Of a stretch of 64,000 nt of DNA, positions 35,231 through 44,448 are shown one piece after another. A model generated the notes under the pieces. The model had not been told where the DNA came from. It searched no databases and saw only the letters and a list, made by a program, of their open reading frames with translations. Numbering within the stretch: position 1 is the first letter of the stretch; every line of letters begins with the position of its first letter. Both the position numbers and the translations under genes were made by a program. The DNA is from Streptantibioticus cattleyicolor NRRL 8057 = DSM 46488 (GTDB lineage: Bacteria > Actinomycetota > Actinomycetes > Streptomycetales > Streptomycetaceae), in the NCBI RefSeq assembly GCF_000240165.1, contig NC_017586.1, positions 5,965,228 through 6,029,227 of the forward strand. Reading direction: 5' to 3'.

Positions 35231-35710
35231 ATGAGTGACAGTGACACCACGGGCACCGCCACCGCCACCACCGCGCAGGACCGGCCGTCGGCCACGGCGA
35301 CCCTCACCCGCCCGGTGCGCGCCATGGCCTCGACCGTGTCGCACGTACCCGGCGCCACCTCGGTCACCTCGGCGCTCGGCGGCGTACTGGACAAGGTCTC
35401 CGCGGTCTCCCCGCGCACCCGGCGCATCGCCGCCTACGCCGGGGCCGGTGTGCTCGGCGCCGTCGGGGTGGTCGAGTGGCCGGTGGCCGCGGCCGGCGCC
35501 GCCGTGGTCTGGCTCACCCAGCCCCGCCCCCGGCAGACCACCCCCGCCGGGGACGTCGCCGAGACCGTGGCGCAGGCCCGCGAGACCGTGCAGCCGCACC
35601 CCGAGGACGAGACCGCGCACCCGGACGAGGCGCCCCGCCCCGCCCGCACCGTCAAGCCCTCCGCCAAGACCGCCCGGTCCTCCAAACCCCGCGCCAAACA
35701 CCACGGCTGA
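35231..35710 (+). CDS. Small membrane protein upstream of the CtpI-like ATPase
   Basis: This is a 159-residue protein: a Ser/Thr-rich N-terminus, a central hydrophobic stretch (IAAYAGAGVLGAVGVVEWPVAAAGAAVVWLT, about residues 65-95) of one or two spans, and an acidic then Lys/Arg-rich tail. I do not recognise a family. It lies 57 bases before the large P-type ATPase gene on the same strand. A similar small membrane gene next to ctpI homologues would suggest an accessory role, but that is not shown here. Confidence 0.6.
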   Translation: MSDSDTTGTATATTAQDRPSATATLTRPVRAMASTVSHVPGATSVTSALGGVLDKVSAVSPRTRRIAAYAGAGVLGAVGVVEWPVAAAGAAVVWLTQPRPRQTTPAGDVAETVAQARETVQPHPEDETAHPDEAPRPARTVKPSAKTARSSKPRAKHHG

Positions 35711-35767
35711 CCCCCCATCCGCCGGCCCCGCCGACCCCACGGCGTCCGGGTGACCCGAAGGTGGCAC

Positions 35768-38700
35768 ATGCTTCCACGGCTGCTCACGCGCCTGCCCGTC
35801 GTCGGGCTCGACCTGGCGTTCTCCGCGCCGGTGCACGCCGCCCGGCTGGTGGTGCCCCCGGCCGGCGCCGCGGTGCGCTCCGCGGTGGACCTGGCCGGCA
35901 CCGGGGTGCGCACCACGGTCGGCGGCGCCGCCGCGGCCACCGCGACCGCCGTGCGGGTCGGCCGGGTCGCCCGCCAGGCGCTGGCCGGGCCGGGCGGCCC
36001 CTGGCAGGCCGGCAAACGCCTCCAGTTCCCGCTGCGGCCCCGCCCGCAGGTCGCCCACGCTCTGGAGGACAGGGCCCGGAAGGTCGCCGCGCTCCTGGCC
36101 GAACACCCCGACGTCCTCACCGCCTACTGGGACGGCGGCCTGGGCCGGCTGGTCGTCCAGGTCACCGAGGACGCCGTCACCGACCGCGTGGCCGACCGGG
36201 CCGGCCGGCTCGCCGCCGACCACCAGCTCGACCAGCCCGAGGACCGCGCCGAGGAGGGCCCCGTCCACCCCGGCGACGTACGCCACGTACGCGCCGCGGT
36301 CGCCGCCCTCGCCTGCGACGCGGCCGGCGTGGCCGCCGCCCTCACCGCCCGCACCGCCCATCTGCGCAGCGCGCCACGGCTGGTCACCGCCCTGGTCACG
36401 TTGGCGCGTGAGGACTCCCGGGTACGCTCCCGGCTGGCCGGCCTGCTCGGCCCGGCCGGCGCCGACCTCGCCCTCACCGCGGTCAACGCCGCCGCCCACG
36501 GCATCGGGCAGGCTCCCACCGCGCTGCTGCTCGACGCGGCGCTGCGCGGCAGCCAGCTCGCCGCGGCGGTGGCCCGCGCCGCCGCCTTCGACGCCGCCCA
36601 CGACACCGTCTGCGTACCGGACCGGACCAGCCCGCCCGCCACCGGCCACCCCCGCCCGCCGCTGGCCGCGCTCCCCGGCGAGACCTACGCCGACCAGGCG
36701 GTCACCGGCAGCGTCGTCGGCGCCGCCACCACCTTGCTGTTCACCCGGGACATGGCGGAGGCCGCCGAGGCGGTGCTGGCCGGATCGCCCAAGGCCGCCC
36801 GCTACGGCCCGGCCGCCTTCACCGCGGCCCTGGGCACCGCGCTCGCCCGCGACGGGGTGCTCGTCCGCGACCCCGACCGGCTGCGGCGGCTGGAGTGCGT
36901 GGACACCGTGGTGCTCCACCCCGAGGCGCTGCGCGGCACCCGGCGCACCGTGCTCGACGTCCACCCCAACGTGCCCGGCTGGGACCACGACCGGCTGTGG
37001 CAGGCGGCCACCGCCGCGCTGCGGCCACCCGGCGAGGCGCCACCGGACGGCGCCGGCCCCGCGCTGGACCTGCGCCCGGTGCCCGACGCGGGCCCGCTGC
37101 CGGCCGAGGACGCCACCGGCCTGATGATCGCCACCGCGGCCGGCGAGGACGTCGGCACCGTACTCGTCGGCCGCGAACTCGACCCCCGCGCCGAAGCCGT
37201 GCTCGGCGCCGCCCGCCGCGCCGGACTGCGGGTCATCGTCGCCGACGACCCGGCGCTGGAGGACTTCCGCGCCCTCGCCGACGAAGTGGCCGGCGCGGAA
37301 CGCCCGTTGGACGAGATCGTGGCCGGCCTGCACCGCCAGGGACACGTGGTGCTCGCCGTCGCCCGGGTGCCCGCCGCCCGCCATCCGGCCCCCGGCCGGG
37401 CCGGACTCGACCCCGAGGCCGACCGGCTGCGCCACGGGCTGCTCCGCGCCGACCTCGCGGTGGCCGTCACCGACGAGCACAGCGCCGTGCTCTGGGACGC
37501 CGACCTGCTCGCGCTCGACGGACTCCAGGGCGTCTGGCGGCTGCTGACGGCGGTGCCGGCGGCCCGCACGGTCAGCCGTCACGCCAGGATCTTCGCGCAG
37601 GCCGGCGCCGCCCTGTCCGAACTGCTGGTCATCACCCGCGGCAGACGCCCGCACCACGCCCCGCGCCCGGCCGGCTTCCGGCTCAGCCCGGTCAACGCCG
37701 CGGCGGCAGCCGCCCTGCTGTCCGGCTGGCGGGCCGCGCTGACGGTCGCCACCCGCCCGGTGCCGCACCCGCGCCCCCGCGTCCACTGGCACGCCCTGGA
37801 ACCCGCCGAGGCGCTCGACCGGATCGCCGCCGTCGCCCCCCGGCCGCCCAGCGGCCCGGCCGCCGTCCGCGCCAAGGCGGCCGGCGCCGCGGGCGCCCTC
37901 GCCCGGCTGCCGGTCCTCACCCCGGTACGGATCACCGCCCACCTGGCCGGCGCCGTACGGGCCGAACTCGACGACCCGCTCACCCCGGTGCTCACCGTGG
38001 GCGCCGCCGCCTCCGCGCTGCTCGGCTCCACCATCGACGCCCTCCTGGTGGCCGGTGCCCTCGGCATCAACGCCACCGTCGGCGGCGTCCAACGGCTGCG
38101 CGCCGAGAGGGCGTTGGCGGCGCTCGCGGTCGGCCAGCGGCGCAAGGCCCGCCGGGTGGGCGAGGCCGGCGCCACCACCGTCGACGCCGCCCGGCTGCGC
38201 CCCGGCGACATCATCGAACTGGGCACCGCCGACGTGGTCCCCGCCGACGGCCGGCTGCTGGAGGCGGACGGCCTGGAGGTGGACGAGTCCTCGCTCACCG
38301 GCGAATCGCTGCCCACCGCCAAACACCCCGCGGCCACCCCGCGGGCCACCGTCGCCGACCGCCGGTGCATGGTCTACGAGGGCACCACCGTGGTGGCCGG
38401 CCGCGCCCGGGCCGTCGTGGTGGGCACCGGGGAGCAGACCGAGGCGGGCCGGGCGGCGACCCTGGCGGCCCGCGCCCCGGCCGCGGCCGGCGTCCAGGTG
38501 CGGCTGCGCCGGCTGACGTCCAAGGTGGTGCCGCTCACCCTGGCCGGCGGCGCGGTGGTCACCGGGCTCTCCCTGCTGCGCGGCCGTCCGGTACGGGACG
38601 CGGTGGGTGGGGGAGTGGCGGTCGCGGTGGCCGCCGTCCCCGAAGGGCTGCCGCTGGTGGCCACCGTGGCGCAGATGGCCGCCGCCCGCCGGCTGAGCCG

Positions 38701-40363
38701 GCACGGCGTCCTGGTACGGGCCCCGCGCACGCTGGAGGCGCTGGGCCGGATGGACACCATCTGCTTCGACAAGACCGGCACCCTCACCGAGAACCGGCTG
38801 CACGTCGTCACCGTGGTCACCGCCGACGGCACCACCGCGCCATCCGGCGCCGGGGCCGCCGCCGTCCTGCGGCCGGCCGCCCGCGCCTGCCCGCGCAAGG
38901 CCGACGACACCGGCGCCCACGCCCACGCCACCGACGAGGCCGTGCTCACCGCCGCCCCGCCCGACCCCGACTGGCACCCGCTGGCCCAGCAGCCCTTCGA
39001 GGCGAGCCGCGGTTACGCCGCCGCGGTCGGCCGCCCCGGCGACGCCGCCGCCCTGCTGGTGGTCAAGGGCGCCCCCGAAGTCGTCCTGCCCGCCTGCCGT
39101 CGGACGGCGGCCGACCCCGAACGCGTCGTGCAGAAACTGGCCCGGCAGGGGCTGCGCATCATCGCGGTGGCCCGGCGCGCGGCCGGCCGGCGCCCCGCCG
39201 CCGACGTGCTCGCCGAACCCCTGGCCGACCTGGAACTCCTCGGCTTCATCGGCCTGGCCGACGCCCCGCGGGCCGGCTCCGCGCCGCTGATCGCCGCGTT
39301 GCGGCAGGCGGGCGTGCGCCCCGTGATGCTCACCGGCGACCACCCGCAGACCGCCCGTGCGGTCGCCGTGGCCCTCGGCTGGCCGCCCGACGTCACCGTG
39401 GCCACCGGCGACCGGCTGGCCGCCCTCGACCGCGACGGCCGCGCCGCGCTGCTGCGCGACTGCGACGTGGTCGCCCGGGTCGCCCCGGAACAGAAACTCC
39501 AGGTCGTCGAGGCCCTCCAGGCCGCCGGGCGGGTGGTGGCCATGGTCGGCGACGGCGCCAACGACGCCGCCGCGATCCGCACCGCGGACATCGGCGTGGG
39601 GATCGCCGCCCGCGGCTCCGCCGCCGCCCGCAACGCCGCCGACCTGGTGCTCACCGGCGACGAACTGCTGCCGCTGTTGGAGGCGGTGGCCGAGGGCCGG
39701 GCGCTGTGGCACAGCGTGGCCGACGCTGTCAGCATGCTGCTCGGCGGCAACGCCGGGGAGGTCGGCTTCACCGTGCTGGGCACCCTGCTCTCCGGCGCCT
39801 CACCGCTGTCCACCCGGCAGTTGCTGCTGGTCAACCTGCTCACCGACATGTTCCCGGCGATGGCGCTCGCGGTCACCCCGCAGGACCGCCCCGGGCCGGA
39901 CGAGGGCACCGGGGACACAGGCGGCACCGGGGTCGCCGCGCTGGGGGCACCGCTGACCCGGCAGATCCGGCGGCGCGGGGTGATCGCCGCGCTCGGCGCC
40001 ACCACCGCCTGGCTGATCGGCACCCTCACCCCCGGCTCCGCCCGGCGCACCAGCACCATGGCGCTGTGCGGCCTGGTCGGCGCGCAGCTCGCCCAGACCG
40101 TCGTGGGACGCCGGCGCAGCCCGCTGGTGCTGGGCACCGTCCTCGGCTCGGCCGTCGTGCTCGCCGCGCTGGTGCAGACCCCCGGCGTCAGCCACTTCTT
40201 CGGCTGCACCCCGCTCGGCCCGGTGGCCTGGGCCGGGGTGGCCGTCGCCCTCGGCGCCGCCGTCCTCGCCCCCAAGGCGCTCCCCGCCGCCGAGGAACGC
40301 CTCCTGCGGCAGGCCCGCCGGCTGCGCCGCCCCACGGCCACCGGGCGGACCGCGCCCGCCTGA
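35768..40363 (+). CDS. Very large CtpI-type P-type cation ATPase
   Basis: This is a 1531-residue P-type ATPase resembling mycobacterial CtpI (about 1600 residues). The first 750 residues are an extended N-terminal region with hydrophobic patches, typical of this subgroup and of unknown function. The ATPase core follows: actuator motif VDESSLTGES, phosphorylation motif CFDKTGTLTEN with Asp1001, and hinge motif MVGDGANDAAAIRTADIG. It ends in several membrane helices. The transported ion is not evident from the sequence. The ATG at 35768 has AAGGTGG upstream and was preferred to the GTG six codons earlier. Confidence 0.88.
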   Translation: MLPRLLTRLPVVGLDLAFSAPVHAARLVVPPAGAAVRSAVDLAGTGVRTTVGGAAAATATAVRVGRVARQALAGPGGPWQAGKRLQFPLRPRPQVAHALEDRARKVAALLAEHPDVLTAYWDGGLGRLVVQVTEDAVTDRVADRAGRLAADHQLDQPEDRAEEGPVHPGDVRHVRAAVAALACDAAGVAAALTARTAHLRSAPRLVTALVTLAREDSRVRSRLAGLLGPAGADLALTAVNAAAHGIGQAPTALLLDAALRGSQLAAAVARAAAFDAAHDTVCVPDRTSPPATGHPRPPLAALPGETYADQAVTGSVVGAATTLLFTRDMAEAAEAVLAGSPKAARYGPAAFTAALGTALARDGVLVRDPDRLRRLECVDTVVLHPEALRGTRRTVLDVHPNVPGWDHDRLWQAATAALRPPGEAPPDGAGPALDLRPVPDAGPLPAEDATGLMIATAAGEDVGTVLVGRELDPRAEAVLGAARRAGLRVIVADDPALEDFRALADEVAGAERPLDEIVAGLHRQGHVVLAVARVPAARHPAPGRAGLDPEADRLRHGLLRADLAVAVTDEHSAVLWDADLLALDGLQGVWRLLTAVPAARTVSRHARIFAQAGAALSELLVITRGRRPHHAPRPAGFRLSPVNAAAAAALLSGWRAALTVATRPVPHPRPRVHWHALEPAEALDRIAAVAPRPPSGPAAVRAKAAGAAGALARLPVLTPVRITAHLAGAVRAELDDPLTPVLTVGAAASALLGSTIDALLVAGALGINATVGGVQRLRAERALAALAVGQRRKARRVGEAGATTVDAARLRPGDIIELGTADVVPADGRLLEADGLEVDESSLTGESLPTAKHPAATPRATVADRRCMVYEGTTVVAGRARAVVVGTGEQTEAGRAATLAARAPAAAGVQVRLRRLTSKVVPLTLAGGAVVTGLSLLRGRPVRDAVGGGVAVAVAAVPEGLPLVATVAQMAAARRLSRHGVLVRAPRTLEALGRMDTICFDKTGTLTENRLHVVTVVTADGTTAPSGAGAAAVLRPAARACPRKADDTGAHAHATDEAVLTAAPPDPDWHPLAQQPFEASRGYAAAVGRPGDAAALLVVKGAPEVVLPACRRTAADPERVVQKLARQGLRIIAVARRAAGRRPAADVLAEPLADLELLGFIGLADAPRAGSAPLIAALRQAGVRPVMLTGDHPQTARAVAVALGWPPDVTVATGDRLAALDRDGRAALLRDCDVVARVAPEQKLQVVEALQAAGRVVAMVGDGANDAAAIRTADIGVGIAARGSAAARNAADLVLTGDELLPLLEAVAEGRALWHSVADAVSMLLGGNAGEVGFTVLGTLLSGASPLSTRQLLLVNLLTDMFPAMALAVTPQDRPGPDEGTGDTGGTGVAALGAPLTRQIRRRGVIAALGATTAWLIGTLTPGSARRTSTMALCGLVGAQLAQTVVGRRRSPLVLGTVLGSAVVLAALVQTPGVSHFFGCTPLGPVAWAGVAVALGAAVLAPKALPAAEERLLRQARRLRRPTATGRTAPA

Positions 40364-40513
40364 CGGGCCGGCCCGGCGCGGGCGTACCGGCGACCCGACC
40401 GGCGTACCGTTCCGCGCCCCGGTGGCACCGGTAGGCAAGTCGGCTTATTCCACGAGGGGTTGGCCACCCTGGTGCGTAAACAGGGGTGAAAAGACATCCT
40501 GGTGGGGGCGGCG

Positions 40514-41053
40514 ATGCCGGGCAGCCCGCCCCTGCCGCGACATCCCTGGAGCGCCGTCGTGGATGCGAAGAACCGCTTTGAGACAAAGGTCACCTTCCGG
40601 CTCTCCAGACTGGAATGGCTGACCGCGCTCGTGATTTCGCTGGTGCTCGCCTACCGCCATCTGACCGACATCCGCTGGCCGGTCTTCGCCGGGCTGTTCG
40701 CGGGAATCGACGCCATCGGCTACCTGCCCGGCGCGATCGCCTTCCGGCGCAGCTCCGACGGGCGGATCGGCCGCGGTTACTACGTGGCCTACAACCTCAT
40801 GCACAGCCTGGTGACCGCCACCGCGATCGCCGCCGGCTGGGCGCTGCTGGTGAAACCGGAATGGGCGCTGCTCGCGCTGCCGATCCATCTCATGGGCGAC
40901 CGGGCGCTGTTCGGGAATTCCCTCAAACCGTTCGGCATCTCCTTCGAACCGGAAAAGCACCCGGCCTACACGGAATTCGAGCGCCATTACCGTACGGCAC
41001 CGACCGGTGCCCGCCGTGACCTCGCGGAGGGCGCCGATGCCGTCCGTGCTTGA
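40514..41053 (+). CDS. Small integral membrane protein, first gene of the putative azoxy/fatty-amine operon
   Basis: This is a 179-residue protein with three or four hydrophobic helices (WLTALVISLVLAYRHL, WPVFAGLFAGIDAIGYLPGAIAF, MHSLVTATAIAAGWALL, WALLALPIHLMGDRALFG). A hydrophilic tail rich in Glu, His and Pro follows. I do not recognise it by family. Its gene overlaps the next by 17 bases, so it is coupled to the DUF2156 transferase. The valanimycin cluster also encodes a small membrane protein (VlmO, as I recall) beside a tRNA-dependent transferase, which makes a comparable role conceivable. The start could alternatively be a GTG near 40559. Confidence 0.65.
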   Translation: MPGSPPLPRHPWSAVVDAKNRFETKVTFRLSRLEWLTALVISLVLAYRHLTDIRWPVFAGLFAGIDAIGYLPGAIAFRRSSDGRIGRGYYVAYNLMHSLVTATAIAAGWALLVKPEWALLALPIHLMGDRALFGNSLKPFGISFEPEKHPAYTEFERHYRTAPTGARRDLAEGADAVRA

Positions 41054-41999
41054 CACCCTCGCCGTGCACAGCGACAACCCCAGCGCGTTCCTGGCGCTCA
41101 ACAGCGGCAACGAATACTTCCAGGACGGCCGTTTCGACGGCGCGTGCGCCTACCTGAAGTCCGGGCGCCACGTGTTCCAGTTCGGCGGGCCGTTCGCCGC
41201 CGAGGGCGACCGCGCCGCGCTGCTCGACGCGTTCGCCGAACACTCCGGCCGCCGGCTCGTCGCCGTCCAGCTGCAACGCGACGACGCCGAGCTGTACGCG
41301 GCACGCGGCTTCACCGTCAACCAGCTCGGCGCCTCCTACGCCGTCGACCTCACCCGCTTCACCCTGCGCGGCTCACCCTTCGTACGGCTGCGCAACAAGA
41401 TCTCCCGGGCCCGCCGCGCCGGGCTGGAGGTCACCGAGGCCGAGGTCGGCGACGACACCGCCGAGCTGGACGCCATCGACCGGTGCTGGCTGCGGGACAA
41501 GGGCGGACACGCCAAGGAGCTGCGCTTCCTGGTCGGCCAGCGCACCGGTCCGCTCCAACGCCACCGGCGGCTCTTCGTCGGCCGCATCGACGGCTCGGCC
41601 GTGTGCTACATCAACTACTCCCCGGTCTTCGGCAGCCGACCCGGCTGGCTGCACGACCTGAGCCGGCGGCGGCCCGACGCGCCCCCCGGGGTGATGGAGG
41701 CCGTCAACGCCACCGCCATCGAGCGGATGACCGAGGAGGGCGCCGGCTGGCTGCACTTCGGCTTCACCCCCTTCACCGGCCTCGACCCGGCCTGCGAACT
41801 CCCCGGCGCCAGCCGCACGTTCGCCCGCGTGGTACGGCTGCTGGCCGAGCACGGCAAGGCCGTCTACCCGGCCGCCAGCCAGCTCGACTACAAGGAGAAG
41901 TGGGCCCCGCACGCCGTACTGCCGGAGTACATCGCCTTCCGCGGCCGGCCCAGCCTGACCGCGGTGCTCCGCCTGCTGCGCGCCACCAACGCGCTGTGA
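41037..41999 (+). CDS. DUF2156/LPG-synthase-like aminoacyl-tRNA-dependent transferase
   Basis: This is a 320-residue soluble protein with the double-GNAT fold of DUF2156, the C-terminal domain of lysyl-phosphatidylglycerol synthase (MprF). There is no membrane domain, so it probably aminoacylates a small molecule rather than acting as a full flippase-synthase. Typical segments are LRNKISRARRAGLEVTEAEV, VCYINYSPVFG, and the C-terminal YPAASQLDYKEKWAPHAVLPEYIAF. The stand-alone homologue VlmA moves serine from seryl-tRNA to isobutylhydroxylamine in valanimycin biosynthesis. The neighbouring oxygenase and flavin reductase support an analogous step. GGAGG precedes the ATG. Confidence 0.8.
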   Translation: MPSVLDTLAVHSDNPSAFLALNSGNEYFQDGRFDGACAYLKSGRHVFQFGGPFAAEGDRAALLDAFAEHSGRRLVAVQLQRDDAELYAARGFTVNQLGASYAVDLTRFTLRGSPFVRLRNKISRARRAGLEVTEAEVGDDTAELDAIDRCWLRDKGGHAKELRFLVGQRTGPLQRHRRLFVGRIDGSAVCYINYSPVFGSRPGWLHDLSRRRPDAPPGVMEAVNATAIERMTEEGAGWLHFGFTPFTGLDPACELPGASRTFARVVRLLAEHGKAVYPAASQLDYKEKWAPHAVLPEYIAFRGRPSLTAVLRLLRATNAL

Positions 42000-42104
42000 C
42001 CCGCGCGGCGGCCGGCCCCGCCCACCGCCGCCGGCCGCCCCGGGGCCCCAGGTCGCCCAAGGCCCTTCAGCCCATGGTCCCCACTGCCGGAAGGACGTCC
42101 GGTT

Positions 42105-43244
42105 ATGCGATTCCTCGACCGCGAACGCACCGCGTTGGCCAAGCTCCTGCCCGACCTGGACGCCGGGCTGCGGGAAGTGCCGCTGATGGAGCTGGAACGC
42201 CCGCGCAGCCCCGGTATCGAGCTGTTCCGGGCCGGCGGCGGCCCCGGGCTGCTGGTGCCCGAGTCCCACCAGGGCAAGGGGGCCACCGCGCTGGACGCGC
42301 TGCGGGTGCAGCGGGCCATCGGCGCTCGTTCCCCGTCGCTGGCGGTGGCCACCACCATGCACCACTTCTCCATGGCCACCCTGGTCGGCCTCGGGGACGG
42401 CAACAGCGGCGACGGACTGGAGTGGATGCTGATCGAGGGGGTGGCGGCGGGCAACCGCATCGTCGCCTCCGGCTTCGCCGAGGGACGCCCCGGCACCGGC
42501 ATCCTCGACCCCACCATGACCGCCCGGGTCACCCCGGACGGGGTGCGCATCAGCGGCGTCAAACGCCCGTGCAGCCTGGCCCGTTCCATGGACCTGCTGA
42601 CCGCCAGCGTCATGGTGCCGCGCGAGGACGGCCAGGGCGAGGAGCTGGCGGTGGCGCTGGTGCCCGCCGACAGCGAAGGGCTCACCGTCAGCGACTTCTG
42701 GTCCAGCTCCTTCCTGGCCGGCGCCGAGAGCGAACAGGTCACCCTCACCGACGTCGTCGTCCCGCCGGAACTGCTGGTGCGCACCGCCGCCCCGGCCGGA
42801 CAGCAGCTCGACGACCTCCAGACCGCCGGCCTGGTCTGGTTCCAGATGCTGATGACCGGCAGCTACCTCGGCGCCGCCAGCGCCGTGGTGGAACGGGTGC
42901 TGCTCAACGAGAAGATCCCCGAGCACGAGCGGGTGCGGCTGCTGGTGGAGACCGAGGGCGCGATGGCCGCCGCCGAGGGCATCGCGCGCCGGGTGGACGA
43001 GGGCGGCCCGGACGAATCCACCCTCGTCGACGCCCTGTTCGTGCGCTACACCGTGCAGGACACCATCGCCCGGGTGGTCCCGCGCGCGGTGGAACTCCTC
43101 GGCGGGCTCAACTTCATGACCTCCGACGAGATCGGCCACCTGGCCGCCTGCGCCCACGGGCTCGCCCTCCACCCGCCGTCCCGCGCCCGGATGACCGGCC
43201 CGCTCGCCGACTACCTCGCCGACCGGCCGCTGTCCATCGCCTGA
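42105..43244 (+). CDS. Acyl-CoA dehydrogenase-fold flavoprotein, likely amine N-hydroxylase
   Basis: This is a 379-residue protein with the acyl-CoA dehydrogenase fold (an N-terminal helical domain, a middle beta domain with ASGFAEGRPGTG, and C-terminal helices). The dehydrogenase signature near the C-terminus that carries the catalytic Glu (Y-E-G-T-x2-I-x-R) is absent; the protein ends ...HPPSRARMTGPLADYLADR. That loss fits the flavin-dependent monooxygenase branch. This branch includes isobutylamine N-hydroxylase (VlmH) and DszC-like enzymes, which take reduced flavin from a partner. Such a reductase is encoded at 46251. Proposed role: N-hydroxylation of an alkyl amine made by the next two gene products. 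Confidence 0.8.
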   Translation: MRFLDRERTALAKLLPDLDAGLREVPLMELERPRSPGIELFRAGGGPGLLVPESHQGKGATALDALRVQRAIGARSPSLAVATTMHHFSMATLVGLGDGNSGDGLEWMLIEGVAAGNRIVASGFAEGRPGTGILDPTMTARVTPDGVRISGVKRPCSLARSMDLLTASVMVPREDGQGEELAVALVPADSEGLTVSDFWSSSFLAGAESEQVTLTDVVVPPELLVRTAAPAGQQLDDLQTAGLVWFQMLMTGSYLGAASAVVERVLLNEKIPEHERVRLLVETEGAMAAAEGIARRVDEGGPDESTLVDALFVRYTVQDTIARVVPRAVELLGGLNFMTSDEIGHLAACAHGLALHPPSRARMTGPLADYLADRPLSIA

Positions 43245-43326
43245 CCCCACGCCCGCGCCCGGCCGCCGCACACCGTCCCGCCCGCGGCACCGGGCCACAC
43301 CGCGAACCCGCAGGGGGAACCACACC

Positions 43327-44448
43327 ATGTCCACGTACCCGTTGCGTCCCACCACCGCGTCACCCCACCCGGCGCCCGGCCGCCGGCGCCCCACCCTGCT
43401 GCTCACCGGCGGCTCCGGGGTGCTCGGCCGGGCGCTGATCGACGAACTCGTCCGCGACTTCGACCTGGTCTGCCTGCGCCACCACCGGCCGCTGGCCGAC
43501 CCCCGGGTCCGCGAGGTCGGCGCCGACCTGGTCGCCCCCGGTCTCGGGCTCACCGCCCGCGAGCGCTACCAGCTCGCCACCGAGGTGGACGTGGTCCTCC
43601 ACTCCGCCGCCCAGACCAACTGGCGCACCCCGCCCGAGGACATCTGGCACACCAACACCCAGGGCACCGCCGGCCTGCTGGAGCTGGCCGCCCGCGCCGA
43701 CGCGCCGTTCTACTACATGAGCACCGCCTTCGTCGCCAGCGAACTGGGCCAGGAGGACCGGGAACGCTTCCCCGGCGCCGCCGCCTACCTCGCCTCCAAG
43801 ACCGCGGCCGAACAGATGGTGCGCGACAGCGGGCAGCCCGGCGCCATCCTGCGCCCCTCCGTCGTCATGGGCGACTCCGGCACCGGCCGGATCGCCGGCC
43901 AGCAAGGGCTCACCAAGGCGCTCGGCGCCATCGTCCTCGGCCAGGTGCCGGTGCTGCCGGGCGCCCCGGAGGCCCGGGTGGACATGGTGCCGCAGGACTT
44001 CGTGGCCCGCGCCACCGGCGACCTGGTCCGGGCCGGCGTCACCGGCGGCGAGTACTGGCTGACGGCCGGCAAGGAGGCACCGCTGCTGCGCGAAGTGGTC
44101 GAGGTCTGCCAGGAGTTCGCGGTCGACAACGGGCTGCCCAAACCTCCCTCGCCACGGCTGATCCCGGTCGAGGCGGTGCACCGGCTGCTGCTGCCGATGC
44201 TGGAGGGCACCGCGCTGCCCGAGACGATGCGCAAGCGCTTCCGCTACTACGCCGAACTGCTGCTGGTCTTCCAGCGGGAGCTGCCCTTCGACTCCTCGAT
44301 GGGCGTCGACGGCATCGGCCGGCGCCCCAGCCACGCCGCGATCCGCGCCGCGCTGCGCCGCAACGTGGACAGCTGGGCCGAGGGCAGGCCCGGACTGCTC
44401 GACCGCCGGGTCGCGGCCGGCGCCGGGGTGCGGGAGATGGCCTCGTGA
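43327..44448 (+). CDS. Thioester-reductase-like SDR
   Basis: This is a 373-residue extended short-chain dehydrogenase of the NAD_binding_4/fatty acyl reductase type. The nucleotide loop is TGGSGVLG (residues 27-34) and the catalytic pair is Y154 and K158 in YLASK. VLHSAAQTNW and the TQGTAGLLELA helix are typical. Stand-alone reductases of this kind convert acyl thioesters to aldehydes. The stop overlaps the aminotransferase GTG (GTGA), an arrangement suited to acyl thioester, then aldehyde, then amine. There is no attached adenylation or carrier domain, so the thioester must come from elsewhere. Confidence 0.85.
   Translation: MSTYPLRPTTASPHPAPGRRRPTLLLTGGSGVLGRALIDELVRDFDLVCLRHHRPLADPRVREVGADLVAPGLGLTARERYQLATEVDVVLHSAAQTNWRTPPEDIWHTNTQGTAGLLELAARADAPFYYMSTAFVASELGQEDRERFPGAAAYLASKTAAEQMVRDSGQPGAILRPSVVMGDSGTGRIAGQQGLTKALGAIVLGQVPVLPGAPEARVDMVPQDFVARATGDLVRAGVTGGEYWLTAGKEAPLLREVVEVCQEFAVDNGLPKPPSPRLIPVEAVHRLLLPMLEGTALPETMRKRFRYYAELLLVFQRELPFDSSMGVDGIGRRPSHAAIRAALRRNVDSWAEGRPGLLDRRVAAGAGVREMAS

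Noticed and set aside
35000-39712. A 1570-residue open frame on the minus strand opposite the P-type ATPase
   Set aside because: It is a shadow frame created by high GC: the plus strand has full P-type ATPase motifs, while the minus frame is Gly/Arg/Val-rich with no domain.
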